NCBI GenBank assembly: GCA_030550695.1
Contig: JAUQOX010000031.1
Coordinates: 1 to 17,419 of the forward strand
Direction: 5' to 3'
DNA from: Gemmatimonadota bacterium
GTDB taxonomy: Bacteria; Gemmatimonadota; Gemmatimonadetes; Longimicrobiales; Gaopeijiaceae
Length of the DNA stretch: 17,419 bases
The position numbers were made by a program, and so were the translations under genes. The notes under the pieces are model-generated. The model worked only from the letters and a program-made list of their open reading frames with translations. It had not been told where the DNA came from and did no database searches. This document shows positions 7,223 to 14,661 of this stretch, in pieces; position 1 is the stretch's first letter; every line of letters starts with the position of its first letter.

Positions 7223-7893
7223 GAAACTCGTCGGAGGGATCCTCCTCCGCGGAGCAACGGGCCCGCATGGTGGAGACCCAGCTCCGAAGGAGGGGCATCC
7301 GGTCCGAGCGGGTCCTGGAGGTGATGGGCGAGGTGCCCCGGGAGCGGTTCCTGCCGCCGGAAAGCCGGAGCCGGGCCTATGCGGATCAGGCCCTCCCCCT
7401 GGCCCTGGGTCAGACCGTATCCCAGCCCTACATGGTGGCGGCCATGACGGAAGCCCTGGAACTGACCCTCACCGACCGGGTCCTGGAGGTGGGCACGGGG
7501 AGCGGCTACCAGACCTGCATCCTGTCCCGTCTGGCGGCAGAGGTGTACTCCGTGGAAAGGTTGGAGCCCCTGGCCAGGTCGGCGGAACTCCTTCTCAAGG
7601 AACTGGGCTGCACCAATGTGCACCTCCGGGTTGGGGACGGGAGCCTCGGCTGGCCCGAGGCGGCACCTTTCGACGCCATCCTCGTCACCGCCGCCGCCCC
7701 CGATGTCCCTCCTTCCCTCAAAGCCCAGCTTTCCCCCCACGGCGGTCGCCTGGTGATCCCGGTGGGGGATCGTTTCGTCCAGGATCTGCTGAAGCTGACC
7801 CGCCACGGAGACGAATTCCGACAACGACGGCTCATGGCGTGCCGATTCGTTCCCCTGGTGGGGGAGGAGGGTTGGGAAGGGGACGGGCCCTGA
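7219..7893 (+). CDS. pcm: Protein-L-isoaspartate O-methyltransferase
   Basis: A 224-residue cytosolic enzyme that uses S-adenosylmethionine to methylate L-isoaspartyl residues in aged proteins and start their repair. Diagnostic features are the N-terminal RMVETQLRRRGI helix, VPRERFLP, ALPLALGQTVSQPYMVAAM (residues about 58-76, with the substrate-binding TVSQP), the SAM motif I VLEVGTGSGYQ at 88-98, the acidic end of strand 2 (VYSVERLEPL) and GGRLVIPVG. Start ATG overlaps the trkH stop (ATGA), with GGAAGG about eight bases upstream. Pcm is a stand-alone enzyme, so its place behind the K+ channel is more likely shared stress expression than physical partnership. No intrinsic terminator is visible in the 90 bases to the next, convergent, gene. 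Confidence 0.96.
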   Translation: MRNSSEGSSSAEQRARMVETQLRRRGIRSERVLEVMGEVPRERFLPPESRSRAYADQALPLALGQTVSQPYMVAAMTEALELTLTDRVLEVGTGSGYQTCILSRLAAEVYSVERLEPLARSAELLLKELGCTNVHLRVGDGSLGWPEAAPFDAILVTAAAPDVPPSLKAQLSPHGGRLVIPVGDRFVQDLLKLTRHGDEFRQRRLMACRFVPLVGEEGWEGDGP

Positions 7894-7983
7894 GGCCGTC
7901 TCCGCTTCCAGGGATCCCGCATCACCTTGGCGGAAGTCTCCCTCGTCCGGTACCCGAAAGCCCTCCCCCCCGCCCCCGGGGCC

Positions 7984-9657
7984 CTACCACTTGATCCGGT
8001 CGCCCCCCTCCTCCACCCGGAACACCCAGGCCGCCAACCGCCCGGGCCGAAGCCGATCCTCCATATCGCCGTAGTCGAAGTCCGTCCGGGATCCTTTTTC
8101 CACCCCCGGGCTCTCCCGGATCTCCCGAACCACCGCCCGGATCCTTTCTTTCCATCGAGCCCAGTTGGCGGGGCGGAGGTCCACCCACCCGGCCTCCACC
8201 ACCGCCTCTTCCAAAGGCCCGCCTGCCCTGGGTTCCACCTTGACGACCGGCCCCCGCAGCAGGGCCCCCCCATCCCGGAGCAGGATGGGAATCCCCGCCG
8301 ATACCATCCGCTGCCTGAGGTCGGCGTCCCTCTCCACCAGCGCCTGGGCCCGCTCCGCCGTTTCCTCGGGATCCAGCTCGAGGGCGGCATCGTAGGTGCC
8401 ATAGAGCCGCTTCAAGATGGCCCCTTCGAAAAGGAGCTTGGTCAGGCGAGGAGGGCCCAGCATCTCGTAAGCCACCGCCTCCACCCCGGTCTCCTCCTCC
8501 TTGGCTTCCATCCATGTCAGCGCCGCACTGCGGAGAACCCCGGCCCGGTAGGTGGGACCCATGGTGGCAGCATCCAGAACGGCCACCACGTCCCGGCCGG
8601 TGGGGTGAGCCAGAATCTCCTGCACCACCACCGCCGCGATTTCTTCGGGGGTCACGAACTCCATCAGCCCCAGGGCCGTGAGGGTCTCGAATTCGCCCAG
8701 GGAAAAGAGTCCGTTTTCGCCGGAATGCAGGTAGACGCCCTCCAGGGTCTCCCCCAGCCGCCGGTACCCCCGACTCGCGTCGGGGAGAAAGGCCTCGTCC
8801 AGGGGGAGAGGGGCCACAGCATCGCAACGCTCCAGTTCGTGCTGGCGGAAGCGGATGGGTCCATAACCGAGAGCCTTCCAACTGATGGCCGCGGTGGGTT
8901 TGATCTCCTTCACCGCGGGCCCGCCGGGAGTCCGAGCCATGAGATACAGCAGAAGGGTGTGGGCCCCGGCCAGGCTGGACTTCGCCATGAGCATCCGGGA
9001 CGGTCTCTCCTCGGAATGGGTGAAGGGAATGTTCATCCCCATGCCCCCCGTACCCGCCGTTCCGATCTTCACGTAGATCTTCGTACCCACCTCCGTCATG
9101 CCCCTCAGGGCAATCTGGGCATGGCGTGTAAGCTGTGGAAGGTAGGCGGTGGCCAGATGCCGCTCCACCCGCTCCAGGTCGGCCTCCCCCCGCCGCGCTG
9201 CTTCCCGAAGGTCCAAGGCCGACTGGAAGAAGTTCTGGTAGGCCAAGGCCCCGGCCGTGTTGATGGAATCCACCACCACCTGGGGCCGGACCTCCAGGAG
9301 GAGCTGACCCAAGGCGGAGCGACGGAACACCTCGTCCGTCATTTCCCCGTAGAGGTCTTCCACCAAGAGGGCCCGGGCTTGGGGGTCCGCCAGAATCTCC
9401 CGCCGGGGACGATCCTTCAGGGCGGCCGGAACGAAAAGGTCCCCCCAATAGGGATCGATGGCCGACCCCCCGCTGCCGAACTCCTCCCGGAGCTCCGCCA
9501 CGGCCTCTTCGGCCTCTTCCCGGGTCAGCCCGGCCACCACCACCCTGGCCGGCCCGTGCTTGAGAACCGCCCGGGCCACGGCCTCTCCCACCAGGCCGGC
9601 TCCCCCGAGGATGAGGACCGTGCTCCCCTTCAACTCAAAACCGCCGTTGGGCTTCAT
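7984..9657 (-). CDS. Uncharacterised Rossmann-fold (NAD(P)-binding, SDR-like) protein
   Basis: A 557-residue protein I do not recognise as a named family. The N-terminus is a clear dinucleotide-binding unit: strand TVLILGG, then GGAGLVG at residues 18-24, and a second strand VVVAGLTREEAEE. Further on VVVDSINTAGALAYQ (127-141) resembles the strand-4 region of short-chain and saccharopine dehydrogenase-type enzymes, and GTKIYVKIGTAGTGGMGMNIP is a glycine-rich segment in the middle. No standard SDR YxxxK pair is obvious. The C-terminal half (about 300-557) is helical and charged with no recognisable motif. There is no signal peptide or membrane segment. ATG at 9657 overlaps the upstream pseudouridine synthase stop (ATGA) and has AGGAGG seven bases before it. 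An oxidoreductase or epimerase role is plausible; substrate and pathway are unknown. Confidence 0.8.
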   Translation of the reverse strand: MKPNGGFELKGSTVLILGGAGLVGEAVARAVLKHGPARVVVAGLTREEAEEAVAELREEFGSGGSAIDPYWGDLFVPAALKDRPRREILADPQARALLVEDLYGEMTDEVFRRSALGQLLLEVRPQVVVDSINTAGALAYQNFFQSALDLREAARRGEADLERVERHLATAYLPQLTRHAQIALRGMTEVGTKIYVKIGTAGTGGMGMNIPFTHSEERPSRMLMAKSSLAGAHTLLLYLMARTPGGPAVKEIKPTAAISWKALGYGPIRFRQHELERCDAVAPLPLDEAFLPDASRGYRRLGETLEGVYLHSGENGLFSLGEFETLTALGLMEFVTPEEIAAVVVQEILAHPTGRDVVAVLDAATMGPTYRAGVLRSAALTWMEAKEEETGVEAVAYEMLGPPRLTKLLFEGAILKRLYGTYDAALELDPEETAERAQALVERDADLRQRMVSAGIPILLRDGGALLRGPVVKVEPRAGGPLEEAVVEAGWVDLRPANWARWKERIRAVVREIRESPGVEKGSRTDFDYGDMEDRLRPGRLAAWVFRVEEGGDRIKW

Positions 9658-10454
9658 TCTCCGTCCTCCTGGTCCCGGACCCCTGCGGCGCGAGCCAGAG
9701 CCCGGATCTCGTGGTTGTTCAACGGTCTCCACTCCCCCGCCTTCAGGCCCCCTAAACGAAGGGGCCCAAACCGCACGCGGCACAGGCGCGTCACCCGATG
9801 CCCCACCGCCTCCAGGAGCCTCCGCACCTCCCTCTTCCTCCCTTCGACCATGACCACCTGCAGCACGGCCCCATCCTGGGTACCCCGCACCAGCCGGACT
9901 TCCCGCGCCCGAGCCGGTCCGTCCTCCAATTGCACCCCCTTCCGGAGACGGTCCAGAGTCCCCCGATGGGGCGTCCCCTGGACCCACACCCGGTACTCCC
10001 GCTCCACACCGAAGGAGGGGTGCGTCAGACGGTGCAAGAGCTCCCCTCGATCCGTGAAAAGGAGGAGGCCCTCCGTGTCCCGGTCCAGGCGTCCCACGTA
10101 ACGAAGGGTTCGATATTCGGGCGGGAGCATCCCGTAGACGGTGGACCTGCCCTGGGGATCCCGCCGGGTCGTGACGACCCCCCTTGGCTTGTGCAACATG
10201 AGCCACGTTCCCACCCCCCCCTCCTCCCCCGGGACCACCGGCCGCCCGTCCACCTCCACCCGGTCCGCGCCCGGCACCACGGCAACCCCCAGCTCCCGGA
10301 TCAGCCTGCCGTTCACCCTCACCCGGCCCTCCAGCACCAGCCGCTCCGCCTCCCGGCGGGAGGCCACCCCCGCCCGGGAAAGGTACTTCTGGATCCGCAC
10401 GGCACCAGGACCCGGCCCGGACGCCCCCCTCCGCCTCCCCTTCTCAGGCCACAC
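9654..10454 (-). CDS. rluB: 23S rRNA/16S rRNA pseudouridine synthase, RluB/RsuA family
   Basis: A protein of 266 residues that isomerises uridine to pseudouridine in rRNA. Residues about 20-52 are an S4 RNA-binding domain (IQKYLSRAGVASRREAERLV, then VRVNG). The catalytic domain has LHKPRGVVTT and the RsuA-family active-site motif GRLDRDTEGLLLFT with catalytic D124, followed by EYRVWVQG, VMVEGRKREVRRL and VGHRVTRLCRVRFGPL. Its place directly after scpB is the common genomic setting of rluB, which decides between RluB, RluE, RluF and RsuA. The start is uncertain: GTG at 10454 overlaps the scpB stop by 11 bases and lies very close to GGAGAGG, while GTG at 10400 would begin right at the S4 domain, as in most family members, but has no ribosome binding site. 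Confidence 0.92.
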   Translation of the reverse strand: MWPEKGRRRGASGPGPGAVRIQKYLSRAGVASRREAERLVLEGRVRVNGRLIRELGVAVVPGADRVEVDGRPVVPGEEGGVGTWLMLHKPRGVVTTRRDPQGRSTVYGMLPPEYRTLRYVGRLDRDTEGLLLFTDRGELLHRLTHPSFGVEREYRVWVQGTPHRGTLDRLRKGVQLEDGPARAREVRLVRGTQDGAVLQVVMVEGRKREVRRLLEAVGHRVTRLCRVRFGPLRLGGLKAGEWRPLNNHEIRALARAAGVRDQEDGE

Positions 10455-11034
10455 CCTCTCCCGCCCCCTCGCCCCCGCCCTCCCCCTCCAGCACCTGGTC
10501 CAGGGGCGTCCGCTCCCGGAGGATCACCGGCAGATCCTCGGGCCGGGGCAGGTCGTCCAACGACGCAAAGCCGAAGTGCTCCAGGAACTTCCGTGTGGTG
10601 CCGTAAAGCAGGGGGCGCCCCAACCCTTCCCCCCTCCCCACCACGTCGATGAGCCCCCGGTCCTGGAGGGTGCGGATGACCCCGGCCGAACCTACCCCGC
10701 GGATATACTCCACCTCTACCCGGCCGATGGGCTGCCGGTAGGCGATGATGGCCAAGGTTTCCAGGGCGGGGCCGGACAGACGCGACGGCCGCGGGACGGT
10801 GTCGAAACGCTCCAGGTAGGGCGCGAACTCGGGGCGGGTCAGGATTTGGTAGCCGTCGCCCACCTCCACGATCTGGAAGGCCCTCTCCGACTCATCGTAC
10901 AGGGTCCTGAGTTCCTGGATGGCCAGCTCCACCTGGTCTTCATCCAGCGACTCGTCCGCCCGGGCGATTTCTTCGGCCTTCAGGGGGGCGTCGCTGGCGA
11001 AGAGCACCGCCTCCACGATCTGAGCTGCCTTCAC
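10444..11034 (-). CDS. scpB: Segregation and condensation protein B
   Basis: A 196-residue protein that dimerises and binds the kleisin ScpA in the SMC condensin complex, which organises and separates chromosomes. The paired winged-helix layout is readable: AQIVEAVLFASDAPLKAEEIA at the N-terminus, FQIVEVGDGYQILTRPEFAPYLERF, then LSGPALETLAIIAYRQPIGRVEVEYIRGV and the typical RGLIDVVGRGEGLGRPLLYGTT. A Gly/Glu-rich tail ends the protein. GTG at 11034 overlaps the scpA stop (GTGA) and has GGAGAGG upstream. The frame is open well to the right, but that part is antisense noise within scpA. Confidence 0.96.
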   Translation of the reverse strand: MKAAQIVEAVLFASDAPLKAEEIARADESLDEDQVELAIQELRTLYDESERAFQIVEVGDGYQILTRPEFAPYLERFDTVPRPSRLSGPALETLAIIAYRQPIGRVEVEYIRGVGSAGVIRTLQDRGLIDVVGRGEGLGRPLLYGTTRKFLEHFGFASLDDLPRPEDLPVILRERTPLDQVLEGEGGGEGAGEGVA

Positions 11035-11882
11035 GCCACTTCCTCTCCTTCGGTCAGGGTTCCTTCCCCGGGCCCGCCTGGCCGGACTTCGCCGGCCCAG
11101 GCCTCCAGCTCCCTGCGAAGGATCCAGAGCTCGTGGAACAGCCGCACCTGATGAAGGCTCACCGCCCGCTGGCGGCTCAACTCCAGCCCGGCAAGGAGCG
11201 TCATGACCCCATGGATCTTTTCCTTCCAAGGGGCCACCAGGGCACCGAACTCCACCCGGCTGGCCTCCTTCAGGGCGTCCAGGATGAGCTGGATCTTTTC
11301 TTCCAGGGGAACCAGGCCCGTCCGCAGGCGGTGGGGGCGAGCCTCCGGCCGCGGGACCTTCACCGCCATGGCCGCCGCCATCACCTCGTCCCAGGTGGTC
11401 TCGAGGGGGGGGTCCACCAGGATCCCCCGGGGGCGGGGTTCGACATACCCTTTGCCGAAACGGCGCCCCCGCTCGGCTTCGGCGGCGGCCAGCCGGACGG
11501 CGATTTCCCGGATCTGCTCGTACTCCAGAAGGCGCCGGACCAGCTCGGCCCGGGGGTCCTCGTCCTCGTCGTCCTGGGGCCGGGGCAGCAGCATCTGGGC
11601 CTTGATGCGGACCAAGGTGGCCGCCATCTCCAGGAACTCCCCGGCTCCGTCCAGATCCTCCGTGTCCAGCCCCTGGATGGCCTCCAGGAACTGGTCCGTG
11701 ATGGTGGCGATGGGGATGTCGAAGATGTCGATATCTTGGCGGCGCACCAGGTGGAGGAGCAGATCCAAAGGTCCTTGGAAACGATCCAGCTCCACCACCA
11801 GGAGATCCCCCCGCCCGGACGATCCCGCCCGGGCAGGCGCCGCCCCGCCGGTGGGGGCTCGGGAGAACGCCGCCGATTCCAT
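11031..11882 (-). CDS. scpA: Segregation and condensation protein A (kleisin)
   Basis: A 283-residue kleisin subunit of the SMC-ScpAB condensin. The N-terminal SMC-binding part has the family signature FQGPLDLLLHLVRRQDIDIFDIPIATITDQFL, followed by GEFLEMAATLVRIKAQMLLPRP. A central acidic stretch (DDEDEDPR) precedes LVRRLLEYEQIREIA. The C-terminal winged helix (VEFGALV...GVMTLLAGLELSRQRAVSLHQ) is complete. The first 25 residues are a poorly conserved Ala/Gly/Ser-rich extension. ATG at 11882 is the only reasonable start, though no Shine-Dalgarno is visible. It is the first gene of scpA-scpB-rluB-Rossmann protein and diverges from rpsT. No promoter is clear for it within the G-rich gap. Confidence 0.95.
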   Translation of the reverse strand: MESAAFSRAPTGGAAPARAGSSGRGDLLVVELDRFQGPLDLLLHLVRRQDIDIFDIPIATITDQFLEAIQGLDTEDLDGAGEFLEMAATLVRIKAQMLLPRPQDDEDEDPRAELVRRLLEYEQIREIAVRLAAAEAERGRRFGKGYVEPRPRGILVDPPLETTWDEVMAAAMAVKVPRPEARPHRLRTGLVPLEEKIQLILDALKEASRVEFGALVAPWKEKIHGVMTLLAGLELSRQRAVSLHQVRLFHELWILRRELEAWAGEVRPGGPGEGTLTEGEEVA

Positions 11883-11920
11883 GGGGCCGGAAGTTACCCA
11901 AGGACGGCAGGGGATCGGAA

Positions 11921-11959
11921 GGGGGAGAGTGGGGTGGGGCGGGCCGGGGGGCGGGGGGG
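11921..11959 (+). other. G-quadruplex-prone G-tract cluster between scpA and rpsT
   Basis: Six runs of 3 to 7 G (11921-11925, 11931-11934, 11936-11939, 11941-11943, 11946-11951, 11953-11959) are separated by 1 to 5 bases on the plus strand. This more than meets the usual four-run G-quadruplex pattern. It lies 20 bases upstream of the rpsT -35 and within what should be the scpA 5' leader (as the template strand). Confidence 0.6.
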
Positions 11960-11978
11960 CTCCTCCGCCCTGGCGGCA

Positions 11979-12007
11979 TTGATGGGGATGGGCACTCTGG
12001 CTATAAT
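11979..12007 (+). promoter_or_regulatory. rpsT promoter (TTGATG-N17-TATAAT)
   Basis: The -35 TTGATG (11979-11984) and a perfect -10 TATAAT (12002-12007) are separated by exactly 17 bases. The start of transcription is expected near 12014, giving a leader of about 35 bases to the rpsT ATG. This is the strongest sigma-70-type promoter in the window, as expected for a ribosomal protein gene. Confidence 0.85.
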
Positions 12008-12048
12008 GAGGGTCTGGATATGAGGATAGCCTTGCCCCAGAGGAGCCC

Positions 12049-12306
12049 ATGCCCAACACGAAAACCGCCAAGAAGCGAATGATCCTCAGCCGGATCGCCA
12101 ACGCCCGGAATCGGGCCCAGCGTTCCCGGATCAAGACGGCCATTCGGAGGGTCCGGGAGGCCCAGGATCTGGAGACCGCTCAGCTCCGGCTCCGGGAGGC
12201 GGTGGCCCTCCTGGACCGTGCCGCCACCCGGGGGCTCCTTCCCAAGAACCGGGTGGCCCGCATCAAGAGCCACTTGGCTCTCCGGGTGAACGCCCTGGCC
12301 CGCTGA
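12049..12306 (+). CDS. rpsT: 30S ribosomal protein S20
   Basis: An 85-residue, highly basic, all-helical protein that binds 16S rRNA in the small subunit. MPNTKTAKKRM at the N-terminus, ARNRAQRSRIKTAIRRV in the middle, and the C-terminal GLLPKNRVARIKSHLALRVNAL are the conserved S20 core in the expected order. The length is normal. AGAGGAG precedes the ATG at a good distance. It is a single-gene unit with its own promoter and terminator, and lies between the divergent scpA operon and the convergent pyr operon. Confidence 0.97.
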   Translation: MPNTKTAKKRMILSRIANARNRAQRSRIKTAIRRVREAQDLETAQLRLREAVALLDRAATRGLLPKNRVARIKSHLALRVNALAR

Positions 12307-12312
12307 AGCTCC

Positions 12313-12362
12313 AAGCCGTCGGCCGCCGGAGGTCTCCGGCCCCGAGGCCGGCGGCTTTTCTT
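12313..12362 (+). terminator. Intrinsic terminator of rpsT
   Basis: AAGCCGTCGGCC (12313-12324) pairs with GGCCGGCGGCTT (12346-12357), a 12-bp stem with one G-U pair. A nested GCCGGAGGTCTCCGGC hairpin fills the loop and TTTTCTT follows. It begins seven bases after the rpsT stop. There is no T-tract in the reverse direction, so it is not an obvious terminator for the converging pyrC. Confidence 0.88.
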
Positions 12363-12370
12363 CCCCCGCC

Positions 12371-13693
12371 TCAGTCCTTCTCGACGGAACCCTCCCCTCC
12401 CCCCTTGGAGGCTTCCCACACCACTTCGCCCCCCACCACCGTGTAGCGGGGCTTTCCCTGGAGTCTCCATCCCCGGAAGGGGGTGTTCCGACTCTTGGAA
12501 AGGAAACGGTCCGGGTCGCAAATCCAGACCCCCTCGGGGTCGAACACCGTCACGTCCGCCACCGAACCCGGCCGCAGGGTCCCCCCGGGAAGCTTGAAGG
12601 CCCGGGCCGGTGCACAACTCATCCGCTCCACCATGGTGGGGAGGTCGAAGACCCCTCCTCGCACCAGGTGTCCATAGACGAGGCCCAGGGCCGTCTCCAG
12701 CCCCACGATCCCGTTGGGGGCATCGTCGAAGGCAGCCTCCTTCTCGTCGTAGTGATGGGGCGCGTGGTCGGTGGCCACCACGTCCAGGGTACCGTCGGCC
12801 AGGCCCTCACGGACGGCGTCCCGATCCTGGGCCGAACGCAGAGGGGGGTTCATCTTGGCCTCGGTCCGGTAGCCGTCCACGGCCTCGTCGGTGAGGAGGA
12901 GGTGGTGGGGGGTGGCCTCTGCGGTCACCCGAACCCCCCTCGCCTTGGCCAGCCGAATGGCTTCCACCCCCAAGCGGGTGGAGACGTGCTGGATGTGAAT
13001 CCTCCCCCCCGTGAGTTCGGCCAGCAACAGATCCCGGAGGATGTGGATCTCCTCGGCGGCGTTCGGCTTGCCCCGGAGCCCCAGGCGGGCTGCCACCACG
13101 CCTTCGTTCATGGAACCGTCCCGGGACAAGGTGAGGTCTTCCGGGTGGTCGGCCACAGGGATCCCGAAGGCCTGGGCATACTCCAGGGCCAGCCGCATGA
13201 GGCCCGAGTCCATCACCGGCCGGCCGTCGTCCGTCACCGCAACAGCCCCTGCCTCTACCAACTCCCCGAACTCGGTGAGGGCTTCTCCCTTCAAACCCAC
13301 GGAAAGGGCGGCCACCGGGTACACCCGGGCAGCTCCGGCCCGCCGGCCCGCCGCCACCACGAACCCCACCGCCGCCGGATCGTCCACGGGCGGATCCGTG
13401 TTGGGCATGGCGCAGACGGCTGTGAACCCCCCCGCCGCCGCCGCCCGGGCCCCCGTGGCGATGGTCTCCTTGTGCTCCTGGCCCGGCTCCCGCAGGTGAA
13501 CGTGGAGGTCGATGAGGCCCGGCGTCACCACCATGCCCCGGGCGTCCAACACCCTCCCTTCCGGGGGGAGGTCCAGTCCCGCCCCCAGGAGGGCGACCTT
13601 CCCCTCCATGACGAGGACATCCAACACGGCATCGATCCCTTGGGAGGGGTCCACCACCCTCCCACCCCGGATGAGGAGCGGCCTCGGACTCAT
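12371..13693 (-). CDS. pyrC: Dihydroorotase (class I)
   Basis: A 440-residue cytosolic metalloenzyme of the amidohydrolase superfamily that closes carbamoyl-aspartate to dihydroorotate, step three of pyrimidine synthesis. The metal ligands are visible: H64 and H66 in DLHVHLREPGQ, D155/D156 in VTDDGRPV, H183 in VADHPED, a histidine in HIQHVS and the catalytic aspartate in DVVATDHAPHH. CAMPNTDPPVD is the class I substrate-binding signature. As in other class I enzymes, the bridging position appears to be an Asp rather than a carboxylated Lys. The length is typical for the class. ATG at 13693 overlaps the pyrB stop (ATGA) and follows GGAGGTGG. It is the last gene of the operon within the window. 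Confidence 0.96.
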   Translation of the reverse strand: MSPRPLLIRGGRVVDPSQGIDAVLDVLVMEGKVALLGAGLDLPPEGRVLDARGMVVTPGLIDLHVHLREPGQEHKETIATGARAAAAGGFTAVCAMPNTDPPVDDPAAVGFVVAAGRRAGAARVYPVAALSVGLKGEALTEFGELVEAGAVAVTDDGRPVMDSGLMRLALEYAQAFGIPVADHPEDLTLSRDGSMNEGVVAARLGLRGKPNAAEEIHILRDLLLAELTGGRIHIQHVSTRLGVEAIRLAKARGVRVTAEATPHHLLLTDEAVDGYRTEAKMNPPLRSAQDRDAVREGLADGTLDVVATDHAPHHYDEKEAAFDDAPNGIVGLETALGLVYGHLVRGGVFDLPTMVERMSCAPARAFKLPGGTLRPGSVADVTVFDPEGVWICDPDRFLSKSRNTPFRGWRLQGKPRYTVVGGEVVWEASKGGGEGSVEKD

Positions 13694-14661
13694 GCCTCCA
13701 CCACCTCCTTCACGATCCTGGCCCGTTCCGGCTGCCCGCCGGCCAGGAGATAGAGGACGGCCATGCGGACGGCCACGCCGTTGGCCACTTGCTTGAGGAT
13801 GACCTGTTGAGGACCGTCGGCTACGTCGCTGTCGATCTCCACCCCCCGGTTCATGGGACCGGGATGCAGCACCAGAACGGGCCGCGGGGCTGCCTCCAGT
13901 CGGGCCCGGGTAATCCCCCAGAACCGGTTGTATTCCCGGAGGCTGGGGATGTAGCCCCCCTGCATGCGCTCCAGTTGCAGGCGGAGCACGTTGACCGCAT
14001 CGGCCCACTCCAGGGCTTCCTCCACCCGGGGGAAGTAGGTGACCCCCAACTCCTCCATGCGAGGGGGCATCAGGGTGCGGGGGCCGCAAAAGGCCACCTC
14101 GGCCCCCAGTTTGGTCAACCCCCACAGGTTGGAGCGGGCCACCCTGGAATGGAGGACATCCCCTACGATGCAGACCTTGAGGCCCTCGATCCGCCTGAAG
14201 TGGTCCCGGAGGGTCAGGAGATCCAAAAGCCCCTGGGTGGGGTGCTCGTGCCGGCCGTCGCCGGCGTTGATCACGTTGGAGGAGATCCGCTCTCCCAGGA
14301 ATTGGGCGGCCCCGGAGGCCGGATGGCGGATCACCACCATGTCGATGCTCATCGCCTCAAGGTTGCGGGCGGTGTCCACCAGGGTCTCGCCCTTGACCAC
14401 CGACGAGGTCCCTGCCGCCACGTTCACCGTATCGGCGGACAACCGCTTTTGGGCGAACTCGAACGACACCCGGGTCCGGGTCGAGGGCTCGAAGAACAGG
14501 TTTACGATCGTCTTGCCCCGGAGGATGGGGAGCTTCTTGATCCTCCGCTCGGAGACGTCCTTGAAGTGTTCGGCCGTGTCCAGGACGGTGCGGATCTGGG
14601 CGGCGGAGAGGGGTTCCAGCCCCACCAGGTCCTTGCCGAGAATCGAGGTTCCCCCCGTCAT
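13690..14661 (-). CDS. pyrB: Aspartate carbamoyltransferase catalytic subunit
   Basis: A 323-residue enzyme joining carbamoyl phosphate and L-aspartate, the committed step of pyrimidine synthesis. Carbamoyl phosphate-binding motif STRTR is at residues 60-64 (in FFEPSTRTRVSFE), the catalytic loop SSVVKGE has K90, HPTQ is at 140-143, and VGDVLHSRVARSN and VLHPGPMNRGVEI belong to the aspartate domain. No regulatory pyrI gene follows, so it is probably an unregulated catalytic trimer controlled at the expression level by PyrR. The start ATG overlaps the pyrR stop and GGAG lies eight bases upstream. The frame is open for another 2 kb upstream, but that is non-coding antisense. Confidence 0.97.
   Translation of the reverse strand: MTGGTSILGKDLVGLEPLSAAQIRTVLDTAEHFKDVSERRIKKLPILRGKTIVNLFFEPSTRTRVSFEFAQKRLSADTVNVAAGTSSVVKGETLVDTARNLEAMSIDMVVIRHPASGAAQFLGERISSNVINAGDGRHEHPTQGLLDLLTLRDHFRRIEGLKVCIVGDVLHSRVARSNLWGLTKLGAEVAFCGPRTLMPPRMEELGVTYFPRVEEALEWADAVNVLRLQLERMQGGYIPSLREYNRFWGITRARLEAAPRPVLVLHPGPMNRGVEIDSDVADGPQQVILKQVANGVAVRMAVLYLLAGGQPERARIVKEVVEA

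Noticed and set aside
7894..7983. Terminator between pcm and the convergent Rossmann-fold gene
   Set aside because: Only short imperfect inverted repeats (CTTCC with GGAAG) and no T-tract on either strand.
7922..9448. A Gly-rich minus-strand frame overlapping the Rossmann-fold gene
   Set aside because: It is a shifted frame of the same gene, strongly Gly/Arg/Pro-rich and without motifs.
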